Assembly (NCBI GenBank): GCA_016875975.1
Contig: VGOF01000072.1
Span: 1-7,292, forward strand
Length of the DNA stretch: 7,292 nucleotides
Direction of reading: 5' to 3'
From: Chloroflexota bacterium
Lineage (GTDB): Bacteria > Chloroflexota > Dehalococcoidia > GIF9 > UBA5629
Shown here piece after piece: positions 1 to 5,877 of the stretch. The notes beneath the pieces are model-generated. The model was not told the DNA's origin. It worked only from the letters and a program-made list of their open reading frames with translations, and did no database searches. Made by a program: the position numbers and the translations under genes. How positions within the stretch are numbered: the first letter of the stretch is position 1; the number at the start of each line of letters is the position of its first letter.

Positions 1-47
1 GCCATCTTCTTCAGTATCTCTTGTTGTTCGCTAAATCTCAGGTCCAT
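1..47 (-). CDS. Acyl-CoA dehydrogenase, N-terminal fragment (runs off window)
   Basis: Only the first 15 complete codons are present. They read MDLRFSEQQEILKKM, the typical opening of an acyl-CoA dehydrogenase N-terminal domain (the family often begins with M-D-F/L-x-L/F-S/T-E-E-Q). The ATG at 47-45 is preceded by a strong Shine-Dalgarno, AGGAGGA, on the minus strand at 57-51. The gene starts 8 bp after the stop codon of the upstream acyl-CoA dehydrogenase, so the two are almost certainly co-transcribed and probably translationally coupled. The rest of the protein, including its FAD and acyl-CoA binding regions, lies outside the window. The family call therefore rests on the short N-terminus plus the neighbour. 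Confidence 0.72.
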   Translation of the reverse strand, partial: MDLRFSEQQEILKKM

Positions 48-50
48 GAT

Positions 51-57
51 TCCTCCT
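51..57 (-). promoter_or_regulatory. Strong ribosome binding site overlapping upstream stop codon
   Basis: The minus strand reads AGGAGGA here, 3 nt before the ATG at 47-45. It shares its first bases with the TAG stop (58-56) of the upstream dehydrogenase. A ribosome finishing the first gene sits on the initiation site of the second, an arrangement that favours coupled, near-stoichiometric synthesis. Confidence 0.75.
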
Positions 58-1240
58 ACTTCATTCTGGGCAAACCCAGGCCGTACCAGGCAATGATGTT
101 ACGCTGGATTTCGTTGGTGCCCATAGAAATGGTGGTCACAAAGCACTCCTGGTACATATCTTCCCATAATCCACTGAGAGGTGCCCATTTGGAGTGCCTT
201 ACCTGACCATAAGGCCCAAGCATATCTGTGGCAAAAAAGGCCAGGCGCTCACCTATCTCACTGAAGAACACCTTCCCAGCAGAGGCGTCCATCAGCGCCA
301 TTTCACCCTGATTCTGCAAGTCGGCTATACGATATGCCAGAGTGCGAGCGGCTTCCACCTCGATTGCCAACTGCGCCAGCCTGCTGCGGATGATTGGGTC
401 TTTGGACAATGGTTGGCCACCACGCTTCGTCTCGTTACAAAACTTCACTAGCTCCTCCACTCCTCGAACCATCGACATAACCTGGTCAATTCCCGACCGC
501 TCAAATCCGGCTAGAATGTTGACTACTGCCCAGCCTCCGTTCTCCTGGCCGACGATATTTTCTGCCGGGACATGAACATCGTCAAAAAAGACTTCATTGT
601 ATGCCGGATTTCCAGTCATGTATGGAATAGACCTCACCGTTATGCCGGGCGTTTTCATATCCATGAGCAAAAAAGATAGGTTATGGTGCTTCTTAGCTTC
701 AGGGGCTGTCTTGAAGACGCCAAACCCCCAATCAGCTCGGTGGGCACCCGTTGTCCATATCTTCTGCCCGTTTATGACATATTCGTTTCCCTTCTTTATG
801 GCAGTACTGGTCAGGGATGCCAGGTCAGAGCCGGCATCTGGTTCGCTCCACAGTTCGCACCACATTACCTCGGCCGAGGCAATTGGTGGAAGGAACCTGC
901 GTTTTACCTCCTCGTTGCCAGCATGCAGGATAGTGGGAGCTAACATCTGCACACCAAAAACATCCATACCGCGAATCCCATGATACCCTCTCGCCTCCGA
1001 GAACATCACCTTGTCCATCATATCACCCATGCCCCCATATTCAGCCGGCCATGCCAGGGCTAGCCATCCCCTCTTACCAAATTCTTTAGCACAATGCCGA
1101 TGGAACTCCCAGCATTCATCACCACGGTACATGGCTTCTATCCCTACCCAGTTAGGCGGTTTGACCTTTTCCAGCTCCCGGCATACCGCGAAGAACTCTC
1201 CCCGGCGCTTGACCTGCTCATCTGTAAGCTTGAAATTCAT
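56..1240 (-). CDS. Acyl-CoA dehydrogenase family protein, 394 aa
   Basis: A cytosolic FAD flavoprotein expected to oxidise an acyl-CoA thioester to the trans-2-enoyl-CoA, passing electrons to an electron-transfer flavoprotein. Length is usual for the family. Residues 1-120 form the helical N-terminal domain (LAWPAEYGGMG at 62-72). The middle beta domain carries the signature WSEPDAGSDLA at 131-141 and INGQKIWTTGA at 156-166. The C-terminal helical domain ends with GTNEIQRNII at 374-383 and GLGLPR. The residue just before GTNE, where MCAD-type enzymes carry the catalytic Glu, is Met373. A Glu is present at 247 in the FERSG segment, near where isovaleryl- and long-chain acyl-CoA dehydrogenases place theirs, so it may be the base (inference). 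Substrate cannot be assigned. The ATG start gives the standard N-terminus and has only a G-rich AGGGGGT about 10 nt upstream. A second dehydrogenase follows immediately. Confidence 0.93.
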   Translation of the reverse strand: MNFKLTDEQVKRRGEFFAVCRELEKVKPPNWVGIEAMYRGDECWEFHRHCAKEFGKRGWLALAWPAEYGGMGDMMDKVMFSEARGYHGIRGMDVFGVQMLAPTILHAGNEEVKRRFLPPIASAEVMWCELWSEPDAGSDLASLTSTAIKKGNEYVINGQKIWTTGAHRADWGFGVFKTAPEAKKHHNLSFLLMDMKTPGITVRSIPYMTGNPAYNEVFFDDVHVPAENIVGQENGGWAVVNILAGFERSGIDQVMSMVRGVEELVKFCNETKRGGQPLSKDPIIRSRLAQLAIEVEAARTLAYRIADLQNQGEMALMDASAGKVFFSEIGERLAFFATDMLGPYGQVRHSKWAPLSGLWEDMYQECFVTTISMGTNEIQRNIIAWYGLGLPRMK

Positions 1241-1264
1241 GATTGTTCTACCCCCTGTTCAAAA

Positions 1265-1285
1265 TAATGTTTGAGCAAAACATTA
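1265..1285. promoter_or_regulatory. Perfect 8-bp inverted repeat, candidate operator
   Basis: TAATGTTT (1265-1272) and its exact reverse complement AAACATTA (1278-1285) are separated by 5 nt. The dyad lies 25 bp upstream of the dehydrogenase start, between divergent genes. It overlaps a CATTAT sequence (minus strand, 1269-1264) that could act as a poor -10 for the dehydrogenase operon. Symmetry, size and place fit a dimeric repressor such as the TetR-type regulators that often control acyl-CoA metabolism, but no regulator gene is in the window. Too A/T-rich and too far from a gene end, without a T-run, to be a good terminator. Confidence 0.4.
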
Positions 1286-1315
1286 GCAGTATAGCTGAGA
1301 CCGCATAAACCTGTC

Positions 1316-1321
1316 TATAAT
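1316..1321 (+). promoter_or_regulatory. -10 box TATAAT of candidate promoter
   Basis: A consensus TATAAT lies in the divergent intergenic region, about 85 bp before the ATG at 1406. No convincing -35 hexamer is seen at 16-18 bp; the nearest candidate, CTGAGA at 1295-1300, is at 15 bp. Transcription would begin near 1328, giving a leader of about 78 nt with no strong hairpin. It is the best candidate in this gap for driving the 216-residue protein. Confidence 0.45.
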
Positions 1322-1394
1322 ACGCTCTTTACAGTTCCTTGCATTTAGAACATGCTAGCACCTAGAATATCCGAAACCTCTTTGTACTTAGCAG

Positions 1395-1401
1395 AAAGGA
1401 G
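1395..1401 (+). promoter_or_regulatory. Ribosome binding site AAAGGAG deciding the start at 1406
   Basis: AAAGGAG ends 4 nt before the ATG at 1406. The in-frame upstream ATG at 1352 has no comparable site, so the shorter protein is chosen. Confidence 0.75.
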
Positions 1402-1405
1402 AATC

Positions 1406-2056
1406 ATGGTACAGGAGCTGGGCAAGATAGAGAAGCCAGAAGCCGAAAACTTCAAACTGAAGAGGAAGCTATTCCTGGTGCCCCTGCTATATGCAGGCAA
1501 AGACGCACCTCCCGAGTACCTGGAGAAATATAAGAAATTCTGGGAACAGGTAGCCCAGCAAATAGAGAACCTGGAAACAAAAATAGGCAGAGTGAGCCGC
1601 ATTTATCACGAATCGCTGAGCATGGGTGGTGAGCAAGGTCTAGAAATCCTGGAGAAACTGAATCCTGATAGCTGCCACATCGCCAGGCAGAAGTGCCAGA
1701 ACAAGGCACTGTTGGAAGCTGTAGAAGATAGGGAGATGGCCGAAGAAAGCATGGACTGGGAGAGATGCCTGCTTATCGGCTTTCTGACCGAGAAGGTGGC
1801 CAAAAAGGTCTCCGAGTTCTACATGGAAGCATACAAGAGAAGATATGAGCACATCGGCAAAAGAATCGACGAAACGCTCAAACCCGATGAAACAGCTATC
1901 CTGTTCATTAGAGAAGGACACACGGTCCAGTTTCCCAAAGACATCGAGGTTTTTAGTGTGTCACCGCCAGCACTCGACGAGATCCATCGCTGGTTACGTA
2001 GCCGCCATCTGGTCAAAGAACAAGAAGACTTGAAGGAAGATGAAACCACAGCCTGA
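1406..2056 (+). CDS. Conserved-looking hypothetical protein, 216 aa
   Basis: I do not recognise a named domain. The protein is soluble-looking, strongly charged and mostly helical, with no signal peptide or membrane segment. Landmarks are a basic stretch FKLKRKLFLVPLLY at 16-29, followed by AGKDAPPEYLEKYKKFWEQV at 30-49; a helical region to about 155, with heptad-like spacing around 47-66; then a short beta-like segment TAILFIREGHTVQFPKDIEV at 163-182; and SPPALDEIHRWL at 186-197. The acidic tail (KEQEDLKEDE) looks disordered. The phrasing resembles conserved hypotheticals I associate with Dehalococcoidia, but this is memory of style rather than a database match. It is divergent from the acyl-CoA dehydrogenases and 66 bp before the GerW-like gene, which has its own promoter. 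The ATG at 1406 was chosen over 1352 on its ribosome binding site. Confidence 0.8.
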   Translation: MVQELGKIEKPEAENFKLKRKLFLVPLLYAGKDAPPEYLEKYKKFWEQVAQQIENLETKIGRVSRIYHESLSMGGEQGLEILEKLNPDSCHIARQKCQNKALLEAVEDREMAEESMDWERCLLIGFLTEKVAKKVSEFYMEAYKRRYEHIGKRIDETLKPDETAILFIREGHTVQFPKDIEVFSVSPPALDEIHRWLRSRHLVKEQEDLKEDETTA

Positions 2057-2087
2057 CACGACTGCCTTGGGGTGGTCAGCATCATCG

Positions 2088-2096
2088 TGATATAAT
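2088..2096 (+). promoter_or_regulatory. Extended -10 promoter for the GerW-like operon
   Basis: TGATATAAT is a perfect extended -10 (TG-N-TATAAT). A poor -35, TTGGGG at 2067-2072, lies 18 bp upstream of TATAAT; a weak -35 is acceptable for extended -10 promoters. Transcription would start near 2103, leaving about 20 nt of leader that holds the ribosome binding site AGGGAGG at 2111-2117. Confidence 0.65.
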
Positions 2097-2122
2097 CGTC
2101 ATTGGTACATAGGGAGGAAACC

Positions 2123-2506
2123 ATGGAAGACCTGGACAAGTTAATCAAGACTACTTTAGGCGAGGTGGAAAAAGTCCTGAACAGCAAGACCGTGGTGGGC
2201 GAGCCTATCCACATCGGTGATACCACTCTCATTCCACTGCTCAGCGTCGGCTTTGGCTTTGGGGCCGGAGGCGGTTCCTCCAAGGGAGAGGAAAAACAGT
2301 CAGGGCAAGGTTCGGGAAGTGCCACCGGCGGTGGTGCCGGAGTCAGGCCTATAGCCGTTATCATCATAGACAAGGACGGTACACGCATAGAGCCGATAAA
2401 AGGCGCTATGGCAGCAGCCCTCGAAAAGCTGACCGACTCTGTGCCCGATGTCATAGAGAAAGTCACCGGGAAACTGGGAGGTAAGAAAAAAGAAGAGGAA
2501 AAATAG
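2123..2506 (+). CDS. ytfJ: GerW/YtfJ family protein, 127 aa
   Basis: Matches the GerW (YtfJ) sporulation-protein family in layout. A short N-terminal helix (1-20) is followed by the hallmark strand VVGEPIHIGDTTLIPLLSVG at 24-43, a glycine/serine-rich loop (43-73, GFGFGAGGG then GSGSATGGGAG), the strand PIAVIIIDKDG at 76-86, and a helix ending in a lysine/glutamate-rich tail (KKKEEEK). In Bacillus subtilis YtfJ (GerW) is made during sporulation and needed for normal germination. Related genes occur widely in bacteria that do not sporulate, where the role is not known. The ATG at 2123 follows AGGGAGG by 5 nt; an in-frame TTG at 2102 is too close to the predicted transcription start and lacks a ribosome site. 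It is first of three tightly packed genes. The family call is firm; the biological role here is not. Confidence 0.88.
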   Translation: MEDLDKLIKTTLGEVEKVLNSKTVVGEPIHIGDTTLIPLLSVGFGFGAGGGSSKGEEKQSGQGSGSATGGGAGVRPIAVIIIDKDGTRIEPIKGAMAAALEKLTDSVPDVIEKVTGKLGGKKKEEEK

Positions 2507-3094
2507 TTGTGGGCCGTCTATCTCATAGCTAGCCTCGTCCTCTTGGCTTTACTGGCACTCTGTATTCCCATCTATATCTCACTGCGCTTCGATACCAGCC
2601 AGAAACCAAAGCTCAGCATAAGATTAAGATGGCTATCTGGCCTGGTCTCTAGCGAGTTAACTGGAGAGAAGAAAACCTCCGACGACATACTAAAGCCAGA
2701 AACAAAAGGACTGGAACCCAGCACCATCTTAGATATTCTACGCACTAAAGGCCTGGCCAGCCAATTCTTTCGGCTAGTCAGGAATATCTTCCGCAAAATC
2801 AAGATAAAGGAATTAGCCGCGGACCTCAAGGTGGGACTGGAGAACCCTGCTGACCTGGGCCTTCTCTTCGCTCTTCTGGCACCGCTTAACTTGTTAGCCC
2901 GCTACTTCTCGCCATACCCCATCTCTCTCCAGCCCAACTTCACCGAGGAAGCTTTCCTCCAGGGCTATGCCCACGCCACAGCCAGACTGCAACCCATCTT
3001 GTTTTTCCCCCCACTGGCAGGGTTTATCCTATCCAAGCCCGTCCTCATAGCTACCAGAAAATTGATATCGGCCAAATGGAAAGTAAAGAAATAA
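2507..3094 (+). CDS. ytfI: DUF2953 membrane protein (YtfI-like), 195 aa
   Basis: The TTG start directly abuts the stop codon of the GerW-like gene, with GAGG at 2495-2498, 8 nt upstream. Residues 3-26 form a clear N-terminal membrane anchor (AVYLIASLVLLALLALCIPI), followed by a beta-like segment (YISLRFD, KLSIRLRWLSGLVSSEL). A linker (52-80) leads to a basic helix (RLVRNIFRKIKIKEL, 89-103), then DLKVGLENPADLGLLFALLAPL at 106-127, which matches the conserved core of DUF2953 proteins. A hydrophobic stretch near 164-176 (ILFFPPLAGFIL) precedes a basic C-terminus. In Bacillus the DUF2953 gene ytfI neighbours ytfJ, so the pairing here supports both calls and suggests the two act together, perhaps with the membrane protein tethering the GerW-like partner (inference). 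The biochemical role is unknown. The 3' end overlaps the next gene by 19 bp. Confidence 0.8.
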   Translation: MWAVYLIASLVLLALLALCIPIYISLRFDTSQKPKLSIRLRWLSGLVSSELTGEKKTSDDILKPETKGLEPSTILDILRTKGLASQFFRLVRNIFRKIKIKELAADLKVGLENPADLGLLFALLAPLNLLARYFSPYPISLQPNFTEEAFLQGYAHATARLQPILFFPPLAGFILSKPVLIATRKLISAKWKVKK

Positions 3095-3345
3095 CTGTTG
3101 CTGAACCCATCGTGATAGCAGGAACAATCATCATCCCTGTAATAACCACGTCAGCCCGCTGCTATCGCTTAAATGGTAGCCTCTCCGTTTTCGGCAGCAA
3201 GCAACCTACCTACACTGTGCTGGTCAGTGAAACAGCGAAAAGAGCTTTCAGAATTACCGGTGAAGAGATACCTCTAGAGCAGCTAATACAAGAGATACCC
3301 AAGCTGAAGTCAGCACTGGATTCAGCACCTCGCAAAAGTAATTAA
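3076..3345 (+). CDS. Small GerW-like protein, 89 aa (uncharacterised)
   Basis: No established family is recognised with confidence. The N-terminal half, VAEPIVIAGTIIIPVITTS at 8-26, lines up without gaps with VGEPIHIGDTTLIPLLSVG of the GerW-like protein two genes upstream, sharing V, E, P, I, I, T, I, P in 19 positions. The following segment, PTYTVLVSETAKRAFRI at 44-60, resembles the second GerW strand, and it is followed by a helix (PLEQLIQEIPKLKSAL). The long glycine-rich loop of GerW is replaced by about 17 ordinary residues. It looks like a divergent, shortened paralogue (inference). The ATG at 3076 lies inside the end of the DUF2953 gene and has no clear Shine-Dalgarno, so translation is probably coupled to that gene. 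No signal peptide or membrane segment is evident. Confidence 0.72.
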   Translation: MESKEITVAEPIVIAGTIIIPVITTSARCYRLNGSLSVFGSKQPTYTVLVSETAKRAFRITGEEIPLEQLIQEIPKLKSALDSAPRKSN

Positions 3346-3362
3346 CCCAGCACAGGTTTCAG

Positions 3363-4274
3363 CTATTCGATAATTATGCTCAGGGCAGCAGGTAATATGC
3401 TGAAGCGGGCTGGAGCCTCTCCCAACAACTCTCCATCAGCCTGGACGGCAGAGTTCCGAATAGGGTGTATCTCCACTTCTCTTGCCCTGGTCAAGGTCAC
3501 CTTGGGATGTGTTCCATGCGTACCTGAGTAAATCCTGGGTATCGATACCAGCAAATCGGGCTTGGTTATATCATCGATAATCATCAGGTCGAAGAAGCCG
3601 TCTCCCGGGTCGGCATCTGGCGCTGGCTTCATGCCACCACCCCCATACCTGCCATTGTTCAACATCACTGTGCAGATTCTTCTTTCGCCGGACTTACCAT
3701 CTACGATAATCTTGACATCTCGGTTCTCATATGACGCCAGAGTGCTGAGCAGTCCCATCAAGTAGGAAGGCATACTACCCATGGCTTTGAACTTCTCGGT
3801 CGTTGCTCGAACCACCTCAGCATCAAAGCCGATACCAGCAAAGTTCACAAACAACCGCTTCTCCCGTTTGCCTTTACGGGTATACTCGACAACACCCAGG
3901 TCCACCATACGTCTATTAGGACTGAGCAAGCATCTGCAAGCCTCTTTGTAGCGGCGCGGCACCCCGATGGTTCGGATATAATCAGCACCTGTCCCTGTGT
4001 TTACAATGCCCACAGGCACCTGGGCAGCAACTCCAGCCTGGTGCAGGCCATTGGCAATTTCGTGTATTGTCCCATCGCCACCAACCGATACAATAAACTC
4101 GTAGCCTTTCTTGCCCGCAGCCTTGGCCAGCTCCATGCCATGGCCCGGAGCATCGGTAAACTCGAAATCAAAGTCGAGCTTCATGCCGTCCAGGAGCTCC
4201 TTAACCCTGGGCCATTTCTTGATGGTTTTCCCGGCGCCCGCAGCCGGATTCACAATTACTTTCGCTCTTGCCAT
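3363..4274 (-). CDS. Diacylglycerol kinase family lipid kinase (YegS/BmrU/DgkB-like), 303 aa
   Basis: An ATP-dependent lipid kinase of the DAGKc superfamily, expected to phosphorylate diacylglycerol or a related lipid at the cytoplasmic membrane surface. Motifs in order: VIVNPAAGAGK at 6-16; the nucleotide-binding GGDGT at 65-69 followed by IHEIANG at 70-76; PVGIVNTGTGADYIR at 87-101 (the family usual is GTGND-F); FAGIGFDAEV at 145-154; NNGRYGGGGM at 206-215; PDADPGDGFFDL at 219-230; and QADGE at 278-282. Length is typical and no membrane segment is present. Exact substrate cannot be told from sequence. The ATG at 4274 is preceded by GGGGGTGA (minus, 4287-4280) with 5 nt spacing, and the family N-terminus starts right there. 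It has its own promoter and converges on the small GerW-like gene with a 17-bp gap. Confidence 0.93.
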   Translation of the reverse strand: MARAKVIVNPAAGAGKTIKKWPRVKELLDGMKLDFDFEFTDAPGHGMELAKAAGKKGYEFIVSVGGDGTIHEIANGLHQAGVAAQVPVGIVNTGTGADYIRTIGVPRRYKEACRCLLSPNRRMVDLGVVEYTRKGKREKRLFVNFAGIGFDAEVVRATTEKFKAMGSMPSYLMGLLSTLASYENRDVKIIVDGKSGERRICTVMLNNGRYGGGGMKPAPDADPGDGFFDLMIIDDITKPDLLVSIPRIYSGTHGTHPKVTLTRAREVEIHPIRNSAVQADGELLGEAPARFSILPAALSIIIE

Positions 4275-4335
4275 TTAGCTCACCCCCGTTTATCTTGAGA
4301 CTCTCCCAGCAACCCCTCAACCTGGAAACACCCCT

Positions 4336-4344
4336 AGTATAGCA
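4336..4344 (-). promoter_or_regulatory. Extended -10 promoter for the lipid kinase gene
   Basis: The minus strand reads TGCTATACT, an extended -10 with one mismatch to TATAAT. TTGTTG lies 17 bp further upstream as a poor -35. Transcription would begin near 4329 and leave a leader of about 55 nt. This makes the kinase gene independent of the mtaB-DUF167 unit upstream, although read-through is possible because no terminator hairpin is seen between them. Confidence 0.55.
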
Positions 4345-4383
4345 CTGGCAAACAAAGACAACAAAACATGAAATACCGCTCAA

Positions 4384-4605
4384 CTAGAGCCACACAATCT
4401 CTATTACCTTGTTCCTGCCACTTAGCCCGCTGGAGATGCGCACCGAATCCTGTGGAACCCCGAAATGCTTGGCCACGGCCTTGATGACTGCCCTATTGGC
4501 CTTCCCCTCCCTGGCCGGCTCCTTTACTCTCACCACAAGGAGTTCGCCTTCCTTAACCACCTCTTCGGTCTTGGAATTGGGAACAACCTTTACCCTAGTC
4601 TTCAC
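4384..4605 (-). CDS. DUF167 / YggU family protein, 73 aa
   Basis: A small protein of the DUF167 (YggU) family, whose function is unknown. Characteristic pieces are RVKVVPNSKTEEVV at 4-17; the family hallmark EPAREGKANRAVI at 29-41; and VRISSGLSGRNKVIEIVWL at the end (the family consensus has G-x-x-S-R-x-K near the C-terminus). The start is taken as the GTG at 4605-4603, which overlaps the TGA of the upstream mtaB gene as GTGA and lies behind GGGGAGAGG. An in-frame GTG at 4623 would add six residues not typical of the family. The 4-nt overlap implies coupled translation with mtaB. It is the last gene of that unit; 109 bp then separate it from the lipid kinase. Confidence 0.87.
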   Translation of the reverse strand: MKTRVKVVPNSKTEEVVKEGELLVVRVKEPAREGKANRAVIKAVAKHFGVPQDSVRISSGLSGRNKVIEIVWL

Positions 4606-5867
4606 TCGATGCCCTCTCCCCACAGGCCGTCTTCGTACATCTTGACCAGCCTCACCGGCACTATTTGATTGACCACCGGCTTCTGACTCCTGGCAAATAC
4701 CCTGATGTAATTGTCCGTAAGCCCAGAATACACGCCGCTGCCCGGCGTCACTTCATTCTCCCACAGAACTGCCATCTCACATCCCACAAACCGGCCAGCA
4801 AACTGTTGAGCACTTCTCCGCGCCAACTCCAGCATCTTGAGACTGCGCTCCTTCTTGACTCTGCTATCTATCTGCCCCTGCATCTTAGCCGCCACAGTCC
4901 CTGGCCTGGGTGAATATACAAAAACATGCATGTTAGCAAAGCCAATCTCCTGGCAGAAACGATACCCCCCCACAAACTCCCCATCACTCTCACCAGGAAA
5001 ACCTACCATGACATCCGTGGTGATGGCCACCTCAGGCACAACCTCCCTGATAGCAGCCACCGCCTCCCGGTAACCCTGGAGTGTATACCGGCGCCTCATT
5101 CTTTCCAGGACGGAATCGCAGCCGCTCTGGAGTGCCAGGTGGAAATGTCGGCAAAGCCGCTTATCCTGCCATAACTTCAGAAGCCTAGGTGAAATCTCTT
5201 GAGGCTGTAATGAGGAAAGATGCAACCGCTGGATATCCGTCCCCCCCAGTATCCTCCGCACCAATTCCCTCAAATCGGCACCACTGCTATGGTAGCTGCC
5301 TATTTTCGTCCCCGTGAGTATCACTTCCTTATAACCTGCAGCACACCTTTCTTTCACAGTTTCTATTACTCCCTCCACAGGCACACAATACTCGCGCCGC
5401 CGCACGCTAGGAACCACGCAATAGGCACAGCCATCTTTACATCCATCCTGTATCTTTACAAAACTGCGGATGCGGCCAAGGCCATTGCCATTATGACGCC
5501 CAGACATACACACCGAAGCGAACCTCTCCCGAACCAGCTCCAGCAAATACGCTTTCTGCTCGTTACCTATCACCAGGTCTGCGCCAGCACTGGCCAGCTC
5601 TTCAGCCGCTCTCTCAGCATAGCAACCAGTAACGATAACTTGAGCAGCGGGATTTCGCTTGCGCAGCAGTCTTACCAGATGCCTTGACTTGCGGTCAGCC
5701 ATATGAGTCACCGTACAGGTATTCAGAACGCAGATGTCGGCCACATCGCCATCGACAACTCGGTAACCAGCATCAGCGAATTGATGAGCCAGTTGCTCGC
5801 TCTCCGCTTGGTTCAGTTTACAGCCCAGTGTATAGATAGCTACGCGCAAGCCGTCCTGCATTTCCAT
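4602..5867 (-). CDS. mtaB: tRNA t6A37 methylthiotransferase MtaB, 421 aa
   Basis: A radical-SAM enzyme that adds a methylthio group to N6-threonylcarbamoyladenosine at position 37 of tRNAs reading ANN codons. Residue numbers are from the ATG at 5867. The N-terminal UPF0004 domain holds the three cysteines binding the auxiliary Fe-S cluster: Cys16 in TLGCKLNQAE, Cys51 in LNTCTVTH and Cys82 in VTGCYAE. The radical-SAM motif CKDGCAYC is at 143-150. LQSGCD at 246-251 and DVMVGFPGE at 285-293 are typical of the family. A TRAM RNA-binding domain spans about 356-411. TLGCKLNQAES points to MtaB rather than MiaB or RimO. The frame stays open upstream to 6032, but that extension contains the promoter and is not family-like. 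ATG 5867 or ATG 5861 (419 aa) are the plausible starts, both without a Shine-Dalgarno. Confidence 0.92.
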   Translation of the reverse strand: MEMQDGLRVAIYTLGCKLNQAESEQLAHQFADAGYRVVDGDVADICVLNTCTVTHMADRKSRHLVRLLRKRNPAAQVIVTGCYAERAAEELASAGADLVIGNEQKAYLLELVRERFASVCMSGRHNGNGLGRIRSFVKIQDGCKDGCAYCVVPSVRRREYCVPVEGVIETVKERCAAGYKEVILTGTKIGSYHSSGADLRELVRRILGGTDIQRLHLSSLQPQEISPRLLKLWQDKRLCRHFHLALQSGCDSVLERMRRRYTLQGYREAVAAIREVVPEVAITTDVMVGFPGESDGEFVGGYRFCQEIGFANMHVFVYSPRPGTVAAKMQGQIDSRVKKERSLKMLELARRSAQQFAGRFVGCEMAVLWENEVTPGSGVYSGLTDNYIRVFARSQKPVVNQIVPVRLVKMYEDGLWGEGIE

Positions 5868-5877
5868 GACGGAGGCA

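Noticed and set aside
1352..1405. 18-residue upstream extension of the 216-residue protein from the ATG at 1352
   Set aside because: No Shine-Dalgarno precedes it, while the ATG at 1406 has AAAGGAG.
2053..2079. CTGAC...GTCAG repeat after the 216-residue gene as a terminator
   Set aside because: Stem stops at 5 bp with mismatches inward and is not followed by a T-run.
2264..2341. Glycine/serine-rich low-complexity stretch as a DNA repeat
   Set aside because: It is the normal glycine-rich loop of GerW-family proteins and has no regular DNA repeat unit.
1819..2466. Long minus-strand open frame (215 codons) opposite the hypothetical and GerW-like genes
   Set aside because: It is antisense to two better-supported genes across their intergenic promoter, shows serine/proline-rich shadow composition, and has no recognisable domain.
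4297..4320. Possible TTGAG/CTCAA hairpin in the lipid kinase leader
   Set aside because: Only 5 bp of stem with a long loop and no T-run; not good enough for a terminator or riboswitch.
5220..5687. Plus-strand open frame of 155 codons inside mtaB
   Set aside because: Antisense shadow of a clearly coding radical-SAM gene; His/Pro/Thr-rich with no domain.
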